A DNA stretch of 11,932 nt, from positions 1 to 11,932 of the forward strand of contig WKLE02003720.1 in the NCBI GenBank assembly GCA_014885115.2. Reading direction: 5' to 3'. Below the pieces are notes generated by a model that saw nothing but the letters and a program-made list of their open reading frames with translations, made no database searches and was not told where the DNA came from. Source of the stretch: Asterionellopsis glacialis. Its lineage: Eukaryota; Bacillariophyta; Plagiogrammaphyceae; Rhaphoneidales; Asterionellopsidaceae. The position numbers and the translations under genes are program-made. Shown in pieces: positions 1 to 7,988 of this stretch; position 1 is the stretch's first letter; the number at the start of each line of letters is the position of its first letter.

Positions 1-1
1 A

Positions 2-1285
2 ATCATTTGAAAACAATGTACAGAATGGACTAAAACCACCAGAAGCTTTGGACTCACGTTTGATTCTTGTATTGAACAAATTCAACAACAAGCATACAGT
101 ATCCCAAATTCAACTCTTTCCATCAATTGGGATGTTATCCAAATGATATCCAACACGCTGTCTACATTGCCAGAATTTCCTCTTCTACATGTCCATGGAC
201 ACCAAGGCGATGAATGTTCATTTGATGATCTCCCACTCCCTGCACAACACAATGTTGAGGCTGACCGCCTGGTCCACCAAACCGATCGTCCCCCCAATCT
301 TTCCACAGTTACTCAATTTCCAAGTAACAGAGCTCAACTCAATATTAACAAGATAACCACGTGCAATGGGAAATGCCCATAAACGGTTCAATATTCTCAA
401 CATGCCCCTGACTTATTGACGTACATAAACAGCCGTCAAAAATTCTCTCAAGCACAATTCCACTCTATCAATATCAATGCTCATTCCACTGCACTATCAG
501 CATTATCTCAGAAGTACCCTGTTCTTATCAAATTAGTCCATTCTTATTTACTACTTAACCCAGTGGTGTTTAGATATGACATGACCAATCTGAATTGTCC
601 AGCTTGCAAAACAACCAAAGAAGATATGTTACATCATTTCCAGTGGAAACAATTGGATCTACAACAAAACAGAAATCTATTACTTCAATCAATCCAAGCT
701 CAATGCGACAAATCGAAATCCGATCCTACAATCCGCAATACCCTTCTATTTGGTCTTGAACGGTTGTTTGGATCCCAACACGATCCTCCATTCCACATCA
801 TTACTCATTTATTTGATATGCAATCAGAACTTGGATGGATACAAATAATGCAAGGACATTTTGCTTTGAAATGGGCACATCTGCAGGATCTTCATTACAA
901 GGACAAACCAACAAGACACCAATCAGGTCAATTATGGACAACTACCATGTGCCGCATCATTTTTTTGTGGTATCCTAGTTATTGGCAGACTCACAATTCC
1001 ATTAAACATGGGAATGTTGGCTCTAAGCAAAACACTATCACACGCAAATGAACACTCAACGAAATGGAAGCGCTCTACCAATTCAAAGATGAAGTATTGT
1101 CAAGAGATAAAGACACATTTTATGCAACTGTAGAACAACATACGGAGGATGTAGTGACAACACAACTACAAAACTGGATTTTGACATGGCGACCAACTAT
1201 TTTGAACAGTGTGAAGCATGCAAAATTGTGGGCATTTAAAGGAGTGCGGATGATTAATCATTACTTTCAATTTCACTCAGACTGA
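2..1285 (+). pseudogene. RNase H-containing retroelement ORF, C-terminal part, with three internal stops
   Basis: One frame runs for about 1.28 kb and carries only three internal stops: TGA at 8-10, TAA at 380-382 and TGA at 1049-1051. It ends with TGA at 1283-1285. I see no frameshift. The first part has the RNase HI C-terminal signature: 'LHVHGHQGDE' followed by 'LPLPAQHNVEADRL', where the His and the last Asp match active-site positions of RNase H. About 100 codons later comes 'CPACKTTKEDMLHHFQW' (about 596-646), which resembles the CPxC...H...C finger that follows RNase H in LINE-like elements; the expected last Cys is Trp (TGG at 644-646). The remaining ~210 codons are a hydrophilic tail rich in Trp, Gln and His. 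The RT that should precede this lies outside the window. In such elements RNase H removes RNA template during target-primed reverse transcription. The family is clear; the exact clade is not. Confidence 0.8.
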
Positions 1286-1423
1286 GCATATTCAATGTTT
1301 TACCTTATATAAAACCCCAACCTTGATGGTCCAGGCTGTTGTTGCAAGTAGACTAGATTTCCATGGTTATCAGTAGCTGCAGCGATTAACAAATAAATTG
1401 AAAAGTTAATGTATTTAGTTGAA
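1286..1423. other. Short spacer between retroelement ORF and Harbinger relic
   Basis: This 138-bp stretch follows the stop of the RNase H element and precedes the C-terminal end of the convergent transposase relic. It may contain the 3' UTRs of both elements. It includes 'ttatataaaa' near 1306, but there is no other sign of a promoter. No terminal inverted repeat was recognised. Confidence 0.4.
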
Positions 1424-2619
1424 TTACTTTTTGTACTCCTGCGTCACCCCCTTTTGCCTTTCTTGCTTTCTCTCTCTTTCCATATGCTTTGTCCTGTCTT
1501 TCAGATGTTCATTCCATCCAAGTTGTTAAACCCTTGCTAACATTTCATCTCTTGGTAAGTTGATGTAGCATTTGTACTTGCACCGTAAACCACTGGATAT
1601 GTCATCTTTATGAGCACTGCCATCTAAGAGTTCATTAATATGATCTTGCTTATTCTTAAATGTCCCGTTTCGAATTTTCACCTGTATTCCTCCATCTACA
1701 CTAATAGTGTATTTGTCTTCTTTGTATTTTTGGGTAGGAGCAATTCACGTTGATTGATGCAGAAATTGTTTAACTTGCAGAGTGATATAACCAAGGCACA
1801 TGTTCTTGATAGTAATACATTAACGGGAATTGCTTTTCTCAGCACACCACTCCACATTAATTCTGATTTGGGAGTGAAAAAAATTGAAGGCGTCCTTGAA
1901 TCTGCTTGAGACACCCTTAAAAGGTAACACCATGAAAGGTGTATTTACATAGGCATTATTGCCGTAACAACATCCCAGACACTCCTATATACTTTGTTAG
2001 TATGTACTCCATAGACAAGACCAATATTATATTTGTCACCGCCTGCAAATCAGCGTAGGGCCATACTTAATCTGAGGGATGTATGGATCTTGTTAGGATG
2101 AAGCTTTCTTTTTCTTTTGTATTGTACATTCCTAGTATCAGCAATGAACAATAGATGAGGCTCAAATAACATATGAAGCTTGTCAAAAGATTCTTTGGAC
2201 ATCCAATAGGCCTTCCTAACATATGTAGGGCCTAGTCAGTTGAAAATGTCTCTTGATACTGTAGCTCTTGTTCTTTTGATATTAGGTTTTCCTATCCTCC
2301 AACCTACACTAGTAGGAGGAGGCTGTGTTGAATTTATTGACATATGAACAACAGATAAGATGGTTGCAAAGATGCTCATAATTACACTGTTTAAAGCATC
2401 AAGTTCATCATTGGCACATACTATTGTGGCAGGCATCAGCAAACAAGCAATTACATATGTTTGTATCAACATCTTTAATAATGCAGAATGGATCATAGTT
2501 CCATTGTCCTTTCTGTATTGATTTGTTTCGGTGTCAAAATTGTGATACTGTGATATCAACACAATCCAAACAGAGATGGTGCACAGGCAGCCATTAAAGA
2601 ACCGTTTTTTTTGTTGCAC
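1424..2619 (-). pseudogene. PIF/Harbinger-like transposase (DDE nuclease), internally deleted
   Basis: Read on the minus strand, one frame from 2619 to 1945 is interrupted by TGA at 2238-2236 and 2052-2050 and TAA at 1947-1945. It contains 'NIKRTRATVSRDIFN', 'AYWMSKESFDKLHMLFEPHL', 'SLRLSMALR' (stop) 'FAGGDKYNIGLVYGV' and 'NKVYRSVWDVV', the order seen in the N-terminal half of Harbinger-type transposases. A shift then leads directly to 'SSRFKDAFNFFHSQIRINVEW', where the Glu sits in the R-x-x-x-E context expected for the third catalytic residue. A second frame gives 'CALVISLCKLNNFCINQRE' (1914-1696), and a third gives the tail 'TISVDGGIQVKI...INELLDGSAHKDD'. The block normally holding the two catalytic Asp is absent, so the protein cannot be active. 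The first ~90 codons (2619-2350) are in frame but not recognised by motif. Loss of Trp codons (TGG to TGA) is a likely cause of at least the second stop. Confidence 0.75.
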
Positions 2620-2639
2620 TGATTATTCTGATTATTCTT

Positions 2640-2765
2640 GTTGTGGACTCATGACCTGATTTCTTATTTTTTTCTCAATCACGAAAATAAAGTGTGCGGG
2701 GTAGTCATTTTTCAGAAAAAAAAGGCCTTATTTTTTCTAATTTTTTTTCAATAAAGTGTGCACCC
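2640..2765. repeat. A/T-rich junction with 12-bp direct repeat and imperfect hairpin
   Basis: The 12-mer AATAAAGTGTGC occurs at 2686-2697 and again at 2750-2761, with 64 bp between the starts. Between them lies an imperfect inverted repeat around GGCC at 2724-2727, flanked by A-tracts and T-tracts (about 2714-2738). The right copy coincides with the point where gypsy pol homology stops being recognisable. This could be a recombination or insertion scar between the gypsy element and the Harbinger relic. Confidence 0.4.
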
Positions 2766-4091
2766 TGTTAGTCTTAGGAGGCTCTGAACATTGTATGCCT
2801 TCCACTTTCTTATGCTGTGGTTGGATACCATCACAAGTTAGCCAATAGCCTAGATAATCAATCTGGTCCATGGCAAAATGGGATCTGTTAACGTTTACTA
2901 CAAAACCAGCTTCTGATAGGCGGCTCAGTACCACATCAACATTGCTGACGTGGTCTTCGAATGTATGCCTGTGCAAATTCTAAGTCGCCTAGTATATCAT
3001 TCATGATTTTCTGAAAGATATCAGGGCTGTTGGTTATACCCATAGGTAGGCATTTGTACCTGTATTTTCACCACGGTAGAATTGTAGTGCACAGTTCCTG
3101 TGATTTCTCATCTAATGGAACGTGATGGTATCTCATACTTAGATCAATTGCTGTGGTGTATTGAAATCTGTCTAGTTTTTGTAGTAGGTCAGCTATTTTT
3201 GGTAATTGGAATGATTTCCTCTTAATTACAACAAATGTGGGGGCTTCCCATTCACTGTCGTGGTTCTTTTCTAAAACACCTATTGTTTCTAGCCTATTAA
3301 TTTCCTGTTTTGTAGTTCCTTCTACGGAACGTGGTACTTGAAATGGCCTGGCATGATATGGTTCCGCGTCAGCTTCTATTTCTAGTGTGACGGGCTTTAT
3401 CTTAAGTGTGCCAAGCCCGCCCTTAAAGGCTTGTGGGTATTTTGGTAGGCACTTAAGCATTATTTTTTGCTTGTTATAAGTAAGGTGTTTCCAGTGAGAG
3501 GCTGCCTTGCCTAAATTGGCTTTTTCATAATTAGCATCTAAAATAGAAGATTGTTGTAGTTCCGCTTCCTTGAGGACAGGTGGCTGGACAGCCATGTGAT
3601 AGATCGCGGTATTTCATGGGTAATTCTTACCCTTCCCAGTGGATAGTTTGCGTGCTAAAGCATATATCAAGGCCCATGGCCTGCATCAGATTGGTTCCAA
3701 CTATAATGTTGTCATGTGCATCTGTTTGGTTTGTTCGTTCATCCACATGACAAGACCAAACGGGAGTGTAAATTTTATTTGCGCTTTCTGCTTAGTGATA
3801 AAGTTACCTCCCATAGTGTTCCACTGTGTAGGTTTAGGGTTCTTGTAAGAACTGGCCTTCCCCCGTTCCACAAAATCTTCAAGGATGATTGCTGCAGTCT
3901 TACCAGTGTCAAGTAGGATCCATATAGGAACGAGCTTGCCATCTCAGTTTATTATCTTGCCTACTACTTCAGTAGTGCGGTGCATAGATTTTTGCTTTTT
4001 TGCTTTTTGTTGACTGTGCAGCATGTTGTACGATTGTTCTACATTGGGGAAAGGTTTGATTCAGTGTAGGACGTAGGCGTAAAGTAATTGT
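2737..4091 (-). pseudogene. pol: Ty3/gypsy pol: aspartic protease and reverse transcriptase, truncated
   Basis: On the minus strand after gag comes an aspartic protease: 'VPIWILLDTGKTAAIIL' with the catalytic DTG at 3910-3902, then (after a frameshift) 'CHVDERTNQTDAHDNIIVGTN' and 'GLDICFSTQTIHWEG' ending near 3627, the usual end of this protease type. The RT frame begins around 3595: 'ARPFQVPRS', 'EINRLETIGVLE', 'FQLPKIADLLQKL', 'TTAIDLSMRYHHVPLDE' (catalytic Asp of motif A; the usual Gly is Arg). It passes TGA at 3070-3068 ('LPW' stop 'KYRYKCLPMGITNSPDIFQ') and reaches 'EFAQAYI', which abuts 'FEDHVSNVDVVLSRL' near 2960. The YIDD box that should lie there is gone. A second deletion between 'FVVIKRK' and its expected partner removes the TDFR-LN region. 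Homology ends at 'KKVEGIQ...EPPKTNR' (about 2760), so RNase H and integrase of this copy are missing. Confidence 0.85.
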
Positions 4092-5244
4092 CTAAATCTT
4101 TGCTACTTTTTTATGTTTAATTTTACTATGTTGTGTAAAGTACAAACTAGGTTCGTTATTGGAAGAAGAATCTGATTCATACTGCACTTTATATTTCTTT
4201 TTATACTTATCTTTTGATACTTTGAGCAAACTAATCATAGCACTTACCTGTTCCTGCGTGTAAGTCTTGGACTTGCTCAAATCCTTCTTTTTTGACTTGT
4301 CCGCAGTACATTCATTGGTGTTATGGTTGTTCATACGGCAGTTGCTACACCACTTCCAAGTGCGCTGGTGCTTGTTGTTGCTTCCATTGTTATTGCGATC
4401 AGAATTCTTTTCGTTCACGCTTGCAATTCTTTTTAGTCTCTTTGGGTTTTTCAGACTTAGAGAGTTCACTATCTATGTTATTGCATACCTCTAACTTCAC
4501 GGTATCCTCCCACAAGAGATCGTGCGGGTCAAGGTTGCTAGTGAGTAGGGCGGATTGCCACTTAAGTGATTTCACCCAATCCAAGATGTCCACAAGTTCG
4601 TTGTCGAATTTTTGAATATTTTTACCATTGTGATCCATCAGAAAATATGGCAAATAATCATTCAACTGGCAAAGCCTCACGACAAACTCTCGCAACATGA
4701 TGTTGTCAGTCATTGCTAAGTGATAGCAAAGGTAGTTCTTCTGGCGCCTTGCCGCATGCCTAGATGAGAAAAAGTTCTCACCTATGTTGTTCAGTACCAA
4801 TTCAAAGACCTGTTCAGGATCTTTTTGGGCTGGTTTCTTGAGGTTGGCATTTTTGCTCTGGCGATTGGCATTTGCTGCTTGAAACAGCTGCCTTGCTCTA
4901 CCCTTCAAAAGGTTGAGGGTCATGGAGGTCTTGGATGAGACTTTGGTGAGAGCGTAATCTCTCTTCACCTCAGCAAATTCAATCCTCCACTGGATCCACT
5001 CTTCAGCAGATCCATCCTCAAATTGTTTAACTCTTTTCTCAATTGTTTCTGAGTCAGAGACTTCATCAGAGGGATCAATTTGAACCTCAATGGTCTTGTA
5101 GGAATCTTTGTCATTGTCTTTTGACTTTGACCTCTCCTTCTTCATTTTCACAAAAGGAATTGCAGGAGGATTCAGCAGAGTCTGTTGTTGACTCAACTCC
5201 TGAGCTTTCTTCTGAAACTCATTGGAGGAGTAGAAGGTCTTCAT
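4092..5244 (-). pseudogene. gag: Ty3/gypsy gag with CCHC zinc knuckle, frameshifted
   Basis: The main frame starts at ATG 5244, 44 bp inside the 5' LTR, and runs 281 codons to 4399. It is charged and Lys-rich, with a Gag-like middle: 'VKQFEDGSAEEWIQWRIEF', 'TLNLLKGRARQLFQAA' and 'MLREFVVRLCQLNDYLPYF'. The C-terminal part lies in another frame (4469-4092): an Asn/Lys-rich linker, then 'WCSNCRMNNHNTNEC', a perfect C-x2-C-x4-H-x4-C knuckle, then a Lys/Ser-rich tail. The two frames overlap over a Lys/Arg-coding stretch at about 4469-4399, so the original protein most likely crossed there before one small indel. Gag forms the particle and the knuckle binds element RNA. The combined length of about 380 residues fits a Ty3/gypsy Gag. 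The frameshift is probably a mutation; a programmed slip cannot be excluded from one copy. Confidence 0.8.
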
Positions 5245-5288
5245 GTTTTTGAAGTTAAAATCCTCTGAAAGAGGGAGTAACGTTACTA
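5245..5288 (-). promoter_or_regulatory. Gypsy leader with 12-bp palindrome next to LTR; no tRNA primer site seen
   Basis: The leader between the LTR and the gag start is only 44 bp. It holds a perfect 12-bp palindrome, AGTAACGTTACT (5276-5287), beginning one base from the LTR edge, and a perfect short hairpin CCTCT-GAA-AGAGG at 5262-5274. A tRNA primer-binding site would normally begin with TGG just after the LTR; none is visible here. This may be decay, or the family may prime in another way. Confidence 0.45.
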
Positions 5289-5534
5289 TGCCCTATGCCG
5301 CCTATGTCAACCACAGCACAACACAACAATCAGACAATCAACACACAAAAGAAAAGAAGACTTTTATTTGGTGATGAAAATTATGAGCTTAGTTTAATCC
5401 CGAGAAGATCCGGCAATTTGGTAAGAAGTAAAGATTCAGGAAATTTTAGTAAATGGTAATTTTCTGTGAGTCCGTCTGTATGCCCATGCATTAATCATCC
5501 ATCCTCAAGAGTGTCCTACAGGGAGTGTACTTCA
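5289..5534 (-). repeat. LTR copy 1 (5' LTR of the minus-strand gypsy element)
   Basis: In the sense of the element it begins TGAAGTACACTCCC and ends CATAGGGCA, so it has the TG...CA ends of an LTR. It is 246 bp long and carries a polyadenylation-type AATAAA (TTTATT on the plus strand at 5363-5368). Two other copies in the window share both ends and most of the interior. Gag starts 44 bp beyond it on the same strand, which identifies it as the 5' LTR. The outer flank (5535-5539, GAGGA) has no partner in the window because the 3' end of this element is missing. Confidence 0.9.
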
Positions 5535-6026
5535 GAGGAGTACATCAGGGACCACTACCTCACTCAGAAGGTGGCGTCCCATTGTGAATTTGATTTCTCA
5601 ACAGGAACATATCAAGCGGAAAGTCCACCTCCAATACCAGAAATGCCCAAAAGTTCAAACTCACTACCTTTGTTGGGCAACCAACTATGCCTATTTTTTG
5701 GATAGAGAGATGAAGGGACCAAAAGAAATGTTTTGTTATGCATGTGATGGGTGTGACAATTGCAAGTGTTGCTTGGAAATGATAAAAGAAGATTTACTTA
5801 CCTACGCAGCAGAGAATTTGATGATGATGATGTTGATGTAGGCAAGATCAACACAAATTCAGTGTATTTTACTGATGAAATGTTTGGCCCAGACGCCCTT
5901 GGTAAAGGCAACAGAGTAAAGATTCCAAGGTGCATTTATAATGCATCCACGAGATTTTCCTGGTTCCAGCAGGTGAGAAAAAAATGGATTTTCTCCAAGC
6001 GTGGAACAGAAAAAAGGAGTGACTAG
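5535..6026 (+). pseudogene. Unrecognised cysteine-rich ORF broken by two frameshifts
   Basis: The reading moves through three segments. Segment 1 (to about 5640-5705) reads 'EEYIRDHYLTQKVASHCEFD...PPPIPEMP'. Segment 2, shifted by one, ends at 5841 and holds 'TNYAYFLDREMKGPKEMF' followed by 'CYACDGCDNCKCC', a dense cluster with spacing C-x2-C-x2-C-x2-C-x-C-C, then 'LEMIKEDLLTYAAENL'. Segment 3, back in the first frame, reads 'EFDDDDVDVGKI...VYFTDEMFGPDALGKGNRVKIPRC' and ends at 6026. The second shift falls on a GAT/ATG trinucleotide run (about 5816-5837), a likely slippage site. The smooth join of the segments suggests one former protein of at least 160 residues. The Cys cluster could bind zinc, but it is not the C-x2-C-x4-H-x4-C knuckle of Gag. 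It lies between two inverted LTRs. I do not recognise the family and infer no function. Confidence 0.5.
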
Positions 6027-6336
6027 AAGAAGATGTGATGTGGTAACAATACATAGAGGATCTATATAGGGGAGGGAGAGGAGGCCTTGTGAGTAATTGT
6101 TTAAAGAATGAAAAAAAAAAGCAAATATAAAATTATAACATTACTGTATGGTGTATAAGAGTGTTCTGGAGAAAAAGGGAATCTGGGTACATCCATTTGA
6201 AAATAACAGTGGAAAAAGAATTGAGGAAAGTTCAGCAGGAAAGTTCCAACTCGAACCCAAGTGCTTAGGTTTTTCAACTGGTTTGGAAAAGGGCATAAAA
6301 TTACAAAATATAGGGAGTAAAAAGACAAGGAAATCT
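6027..6336 (+). other. Unassigned stretch between cysteine-rich ORF and integrase
   Basis: This 310-bp stretch is purine-rich, with a run of ten A at 6111-6120. A frame opens at 6148 and continues into the integrase segment; its first ~60 codons (Lys/Glu-rich, 'WVHPFENNSGKRIEESSAGK') match no integrase zinc-binding region I know. The HHCC domain that should precede the core is therefore replaced or lost. Confidence 0.4.
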
Positions 6337-7109
6337 ACGCGATTTTGGTATTGCCCTTTTTGCGGTCAATACAACCTTAAGTCCAATTCAGGCACACCAA
6401 CACTACAATGTCTCACCATGATCAATCCTGCCACAGGCTGGTTCAAAATCAAAGTAATTAAAGACAAAACAGTATCCATGACCAAGGGCGGTATATAGGA
6501 TATGACAACAGCTCAGAGTTTAAAGGTATCTTTGAAAAGACATGAATAGACTTCGGACTTAGTAAAAAGCCGACTACTACTTATAATCCCCAATCAAAGA
6601 ATGGTATCATCAAGCACATACACCAAGTCATAGGTAACTCCCTACTTGCACTTGATATAAGTGGATCTGCCAATCCATCTACTACCATAGGAGATGATGA
6701 ACTGTGAGAAAACATACTTAGTTCCATAGTATGGGCTATACGCAGTACTTACCATACTACACTAGAAGCCACACCAGGACAATTAGTATTTGGACGTGAC
6801 ATGCTACTACCAATTACATTTAGGGCAAATTGGGCACGTATCCATAACAAGAAACAAACTTTAATTAACCAAAACAACAAAAGAGAAAATCATAACACAC
6901 AACACCACGTATATTCCATAGGTGACCTCGTTACATTAGAGAAGCCAAGAATAGTACCTAAGATGGACCCCTCTTAGTCCTCACAAAGTGCTTCAAGTAT
7001 TTCAAATGGTATTGTGCACATCCATTGAGACGTTATAGAAGAGACAGTTAATATTTGCCATGTAACACTGTACTACAAATGCACACAGGAAAGTTTGGGA
7101 AGCAAATGA
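6337..7109 (+). pseudogene. pol: Ty3/gypsy integrase, core and C-terminal part, catalytic Glu changed to Lys
   Basis: The integrase joins the cDNA ends to target DNA. The first frame (to 6498) contains 'LTMINPATGWFKI', where the family usually has TMIDPATGWFEI. A one-base shift at about 6495 leads into 'YDNSSEF' (second catalytic Asp at 6504-6506), 'KKPTTTYNPQSKNGIIKHIHQVIGN', 'STYHTTLEATPGQLVFGRD' and 'LINQNNKREN', then 'YSIGDLVTLE' and 'TVNICHVTLYYK'. The residue 36 codons after the Asp is Lys (AAG at 6612-6614), which fits D-x35-E with E changed to K by one transition. The first Asp is not found where expected (near 'CPFCGQY', 6352-6372). In-frame stops lie at 6543, 6705 ('DDEL' stop, probably a former Trp), 6975 and 7026. 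The last TGA (7107-7109) overlaps the first bases of the LTR. Confidence 0.88.
7097..7106 (+). promoter_or_regulatory. Polypurine-tract-like sequence before 3' LTR
   Basis: GGGAAGCAAA, nine of ten purines, sits directly before the LTR start. In Ty3/gypsy elements a purine tract at this place primes plus-strand DNA synthesis. It also encodes the last integrase codons. Confidence 0.5.
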
Positions 7110-7352
7110 AGTACACTCCCTGTAGGACACTCTTGAGGATGGCTGATTGATGCAGGGACAAGCAGATTGACTCCAAAGTTTACCATTTACTAATATTTAC
7201 TGAATCTTTTACTTCTTATGAAATTTACCATATCTTCTCCGGCTTAAACTAAGCTCATAATGTTCATCACCAAATAAAAGTCTTCTTTTCCTTTGTGTGT
7301 TGTTTGTCTGATTGTTGTGTTGTGTTGCCATTGACACTAGTGGCATAGGGCA
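7107..7352 (+). repeat. LTR copy 2 (3' LTR of the plus-strand gypsy element)
   Basis: This 246-bp copy starts TGAAGTACACTCCC, ends CATAGGGCA and carries AATAAA at 7273-7278. It directly follows the integrase relic, so it is a 3' LTR. It lies in the opposite orientation to copy 1 and differs from it at many positions by eye, which argues that the two do not belong to one recently inserted element. The flank after it is CCTTG (7353-7357); no matching 5' flank exists in the window. Confidence 0.9.
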
Positions 7353-7988
7353 CCTTGAAGAACATTGTTCCTAAATATAAAATGCAGATACAAAATAATG
7401 GCTAACTACATACCAATAGTAGTATCTATAAGTACGTACATATAAAAATAAATTCTACAAATACTCTATAAAACATAGTAAAGGGAAGAAACGCCACAGG
7501 CAAACAACGTATAACTTAATTTGCAAGGAAGCTACTCTTCTTATAGAAACTTTTTATCACTATCATAAATAAGAAACCAAACCAACTGAAAACACCTTTA
7601 ATGATACAAAAAGTTGTAATCACCATCTGTAAGTGATATACAAAAAAAAATATACAGTAATATCAGTACAGTCAGAATGACACAACCTTTCTTCATGTTA
7701 AAATTAAATAGAAATCCATAATTGGTTCTGCAAAAATTCAACGACATCATTCCATATTAAATTAATATCAAAACTATAAAAATATTCAATCCAAACGCTG
7801 ACATTTACTTGGCCGGAAAAATAGTTGTGACCTACATTGTCTACATACCAGTACACCATGCAGACACTTCTACAGGAAGCTCGCTAATACTGAATCCTGA
7901 CACTTTGATCATGGGTGAGAAACCTCCACTCTATGCAATAGTAAATGATAAATAGTGTAACACTATCAGTACAATAACAACCACAGTA
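7353..7988. other. A/T-rich DNA without recognised features
   Basis: No ORF with family resemblance, RNA gene or terminal repeat was found. A perfect 15-nt odd palindrome, ATAGTGT-A-ACACTAT, lies at 7952-7966, shortly before the LINE coding homology begins. Confidence 0.5.

Noticed and set aside
2..1285. Alternative genetic code reading stops as amino acids
   Set aside because: Both TGA and TAA occur here, and the other relics carry TAG, TAA and TGA together with frameshifts, so decay explains them.
4267..4615. Hydrophobic and Cys-rich plus-strand frames
   Set aside because: They are the antisense of the Gag linker and zinc knuckle; the hydrophobic residues are the mirror of Lys/Asn codons.
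5869..6328. Minus-strand short frames with membrane-like stretches
   Set aside because: They are antisense to the cysteine-rich ORF and to purine-rich DNA, which gives Phe/Leu-rich translations by composition.
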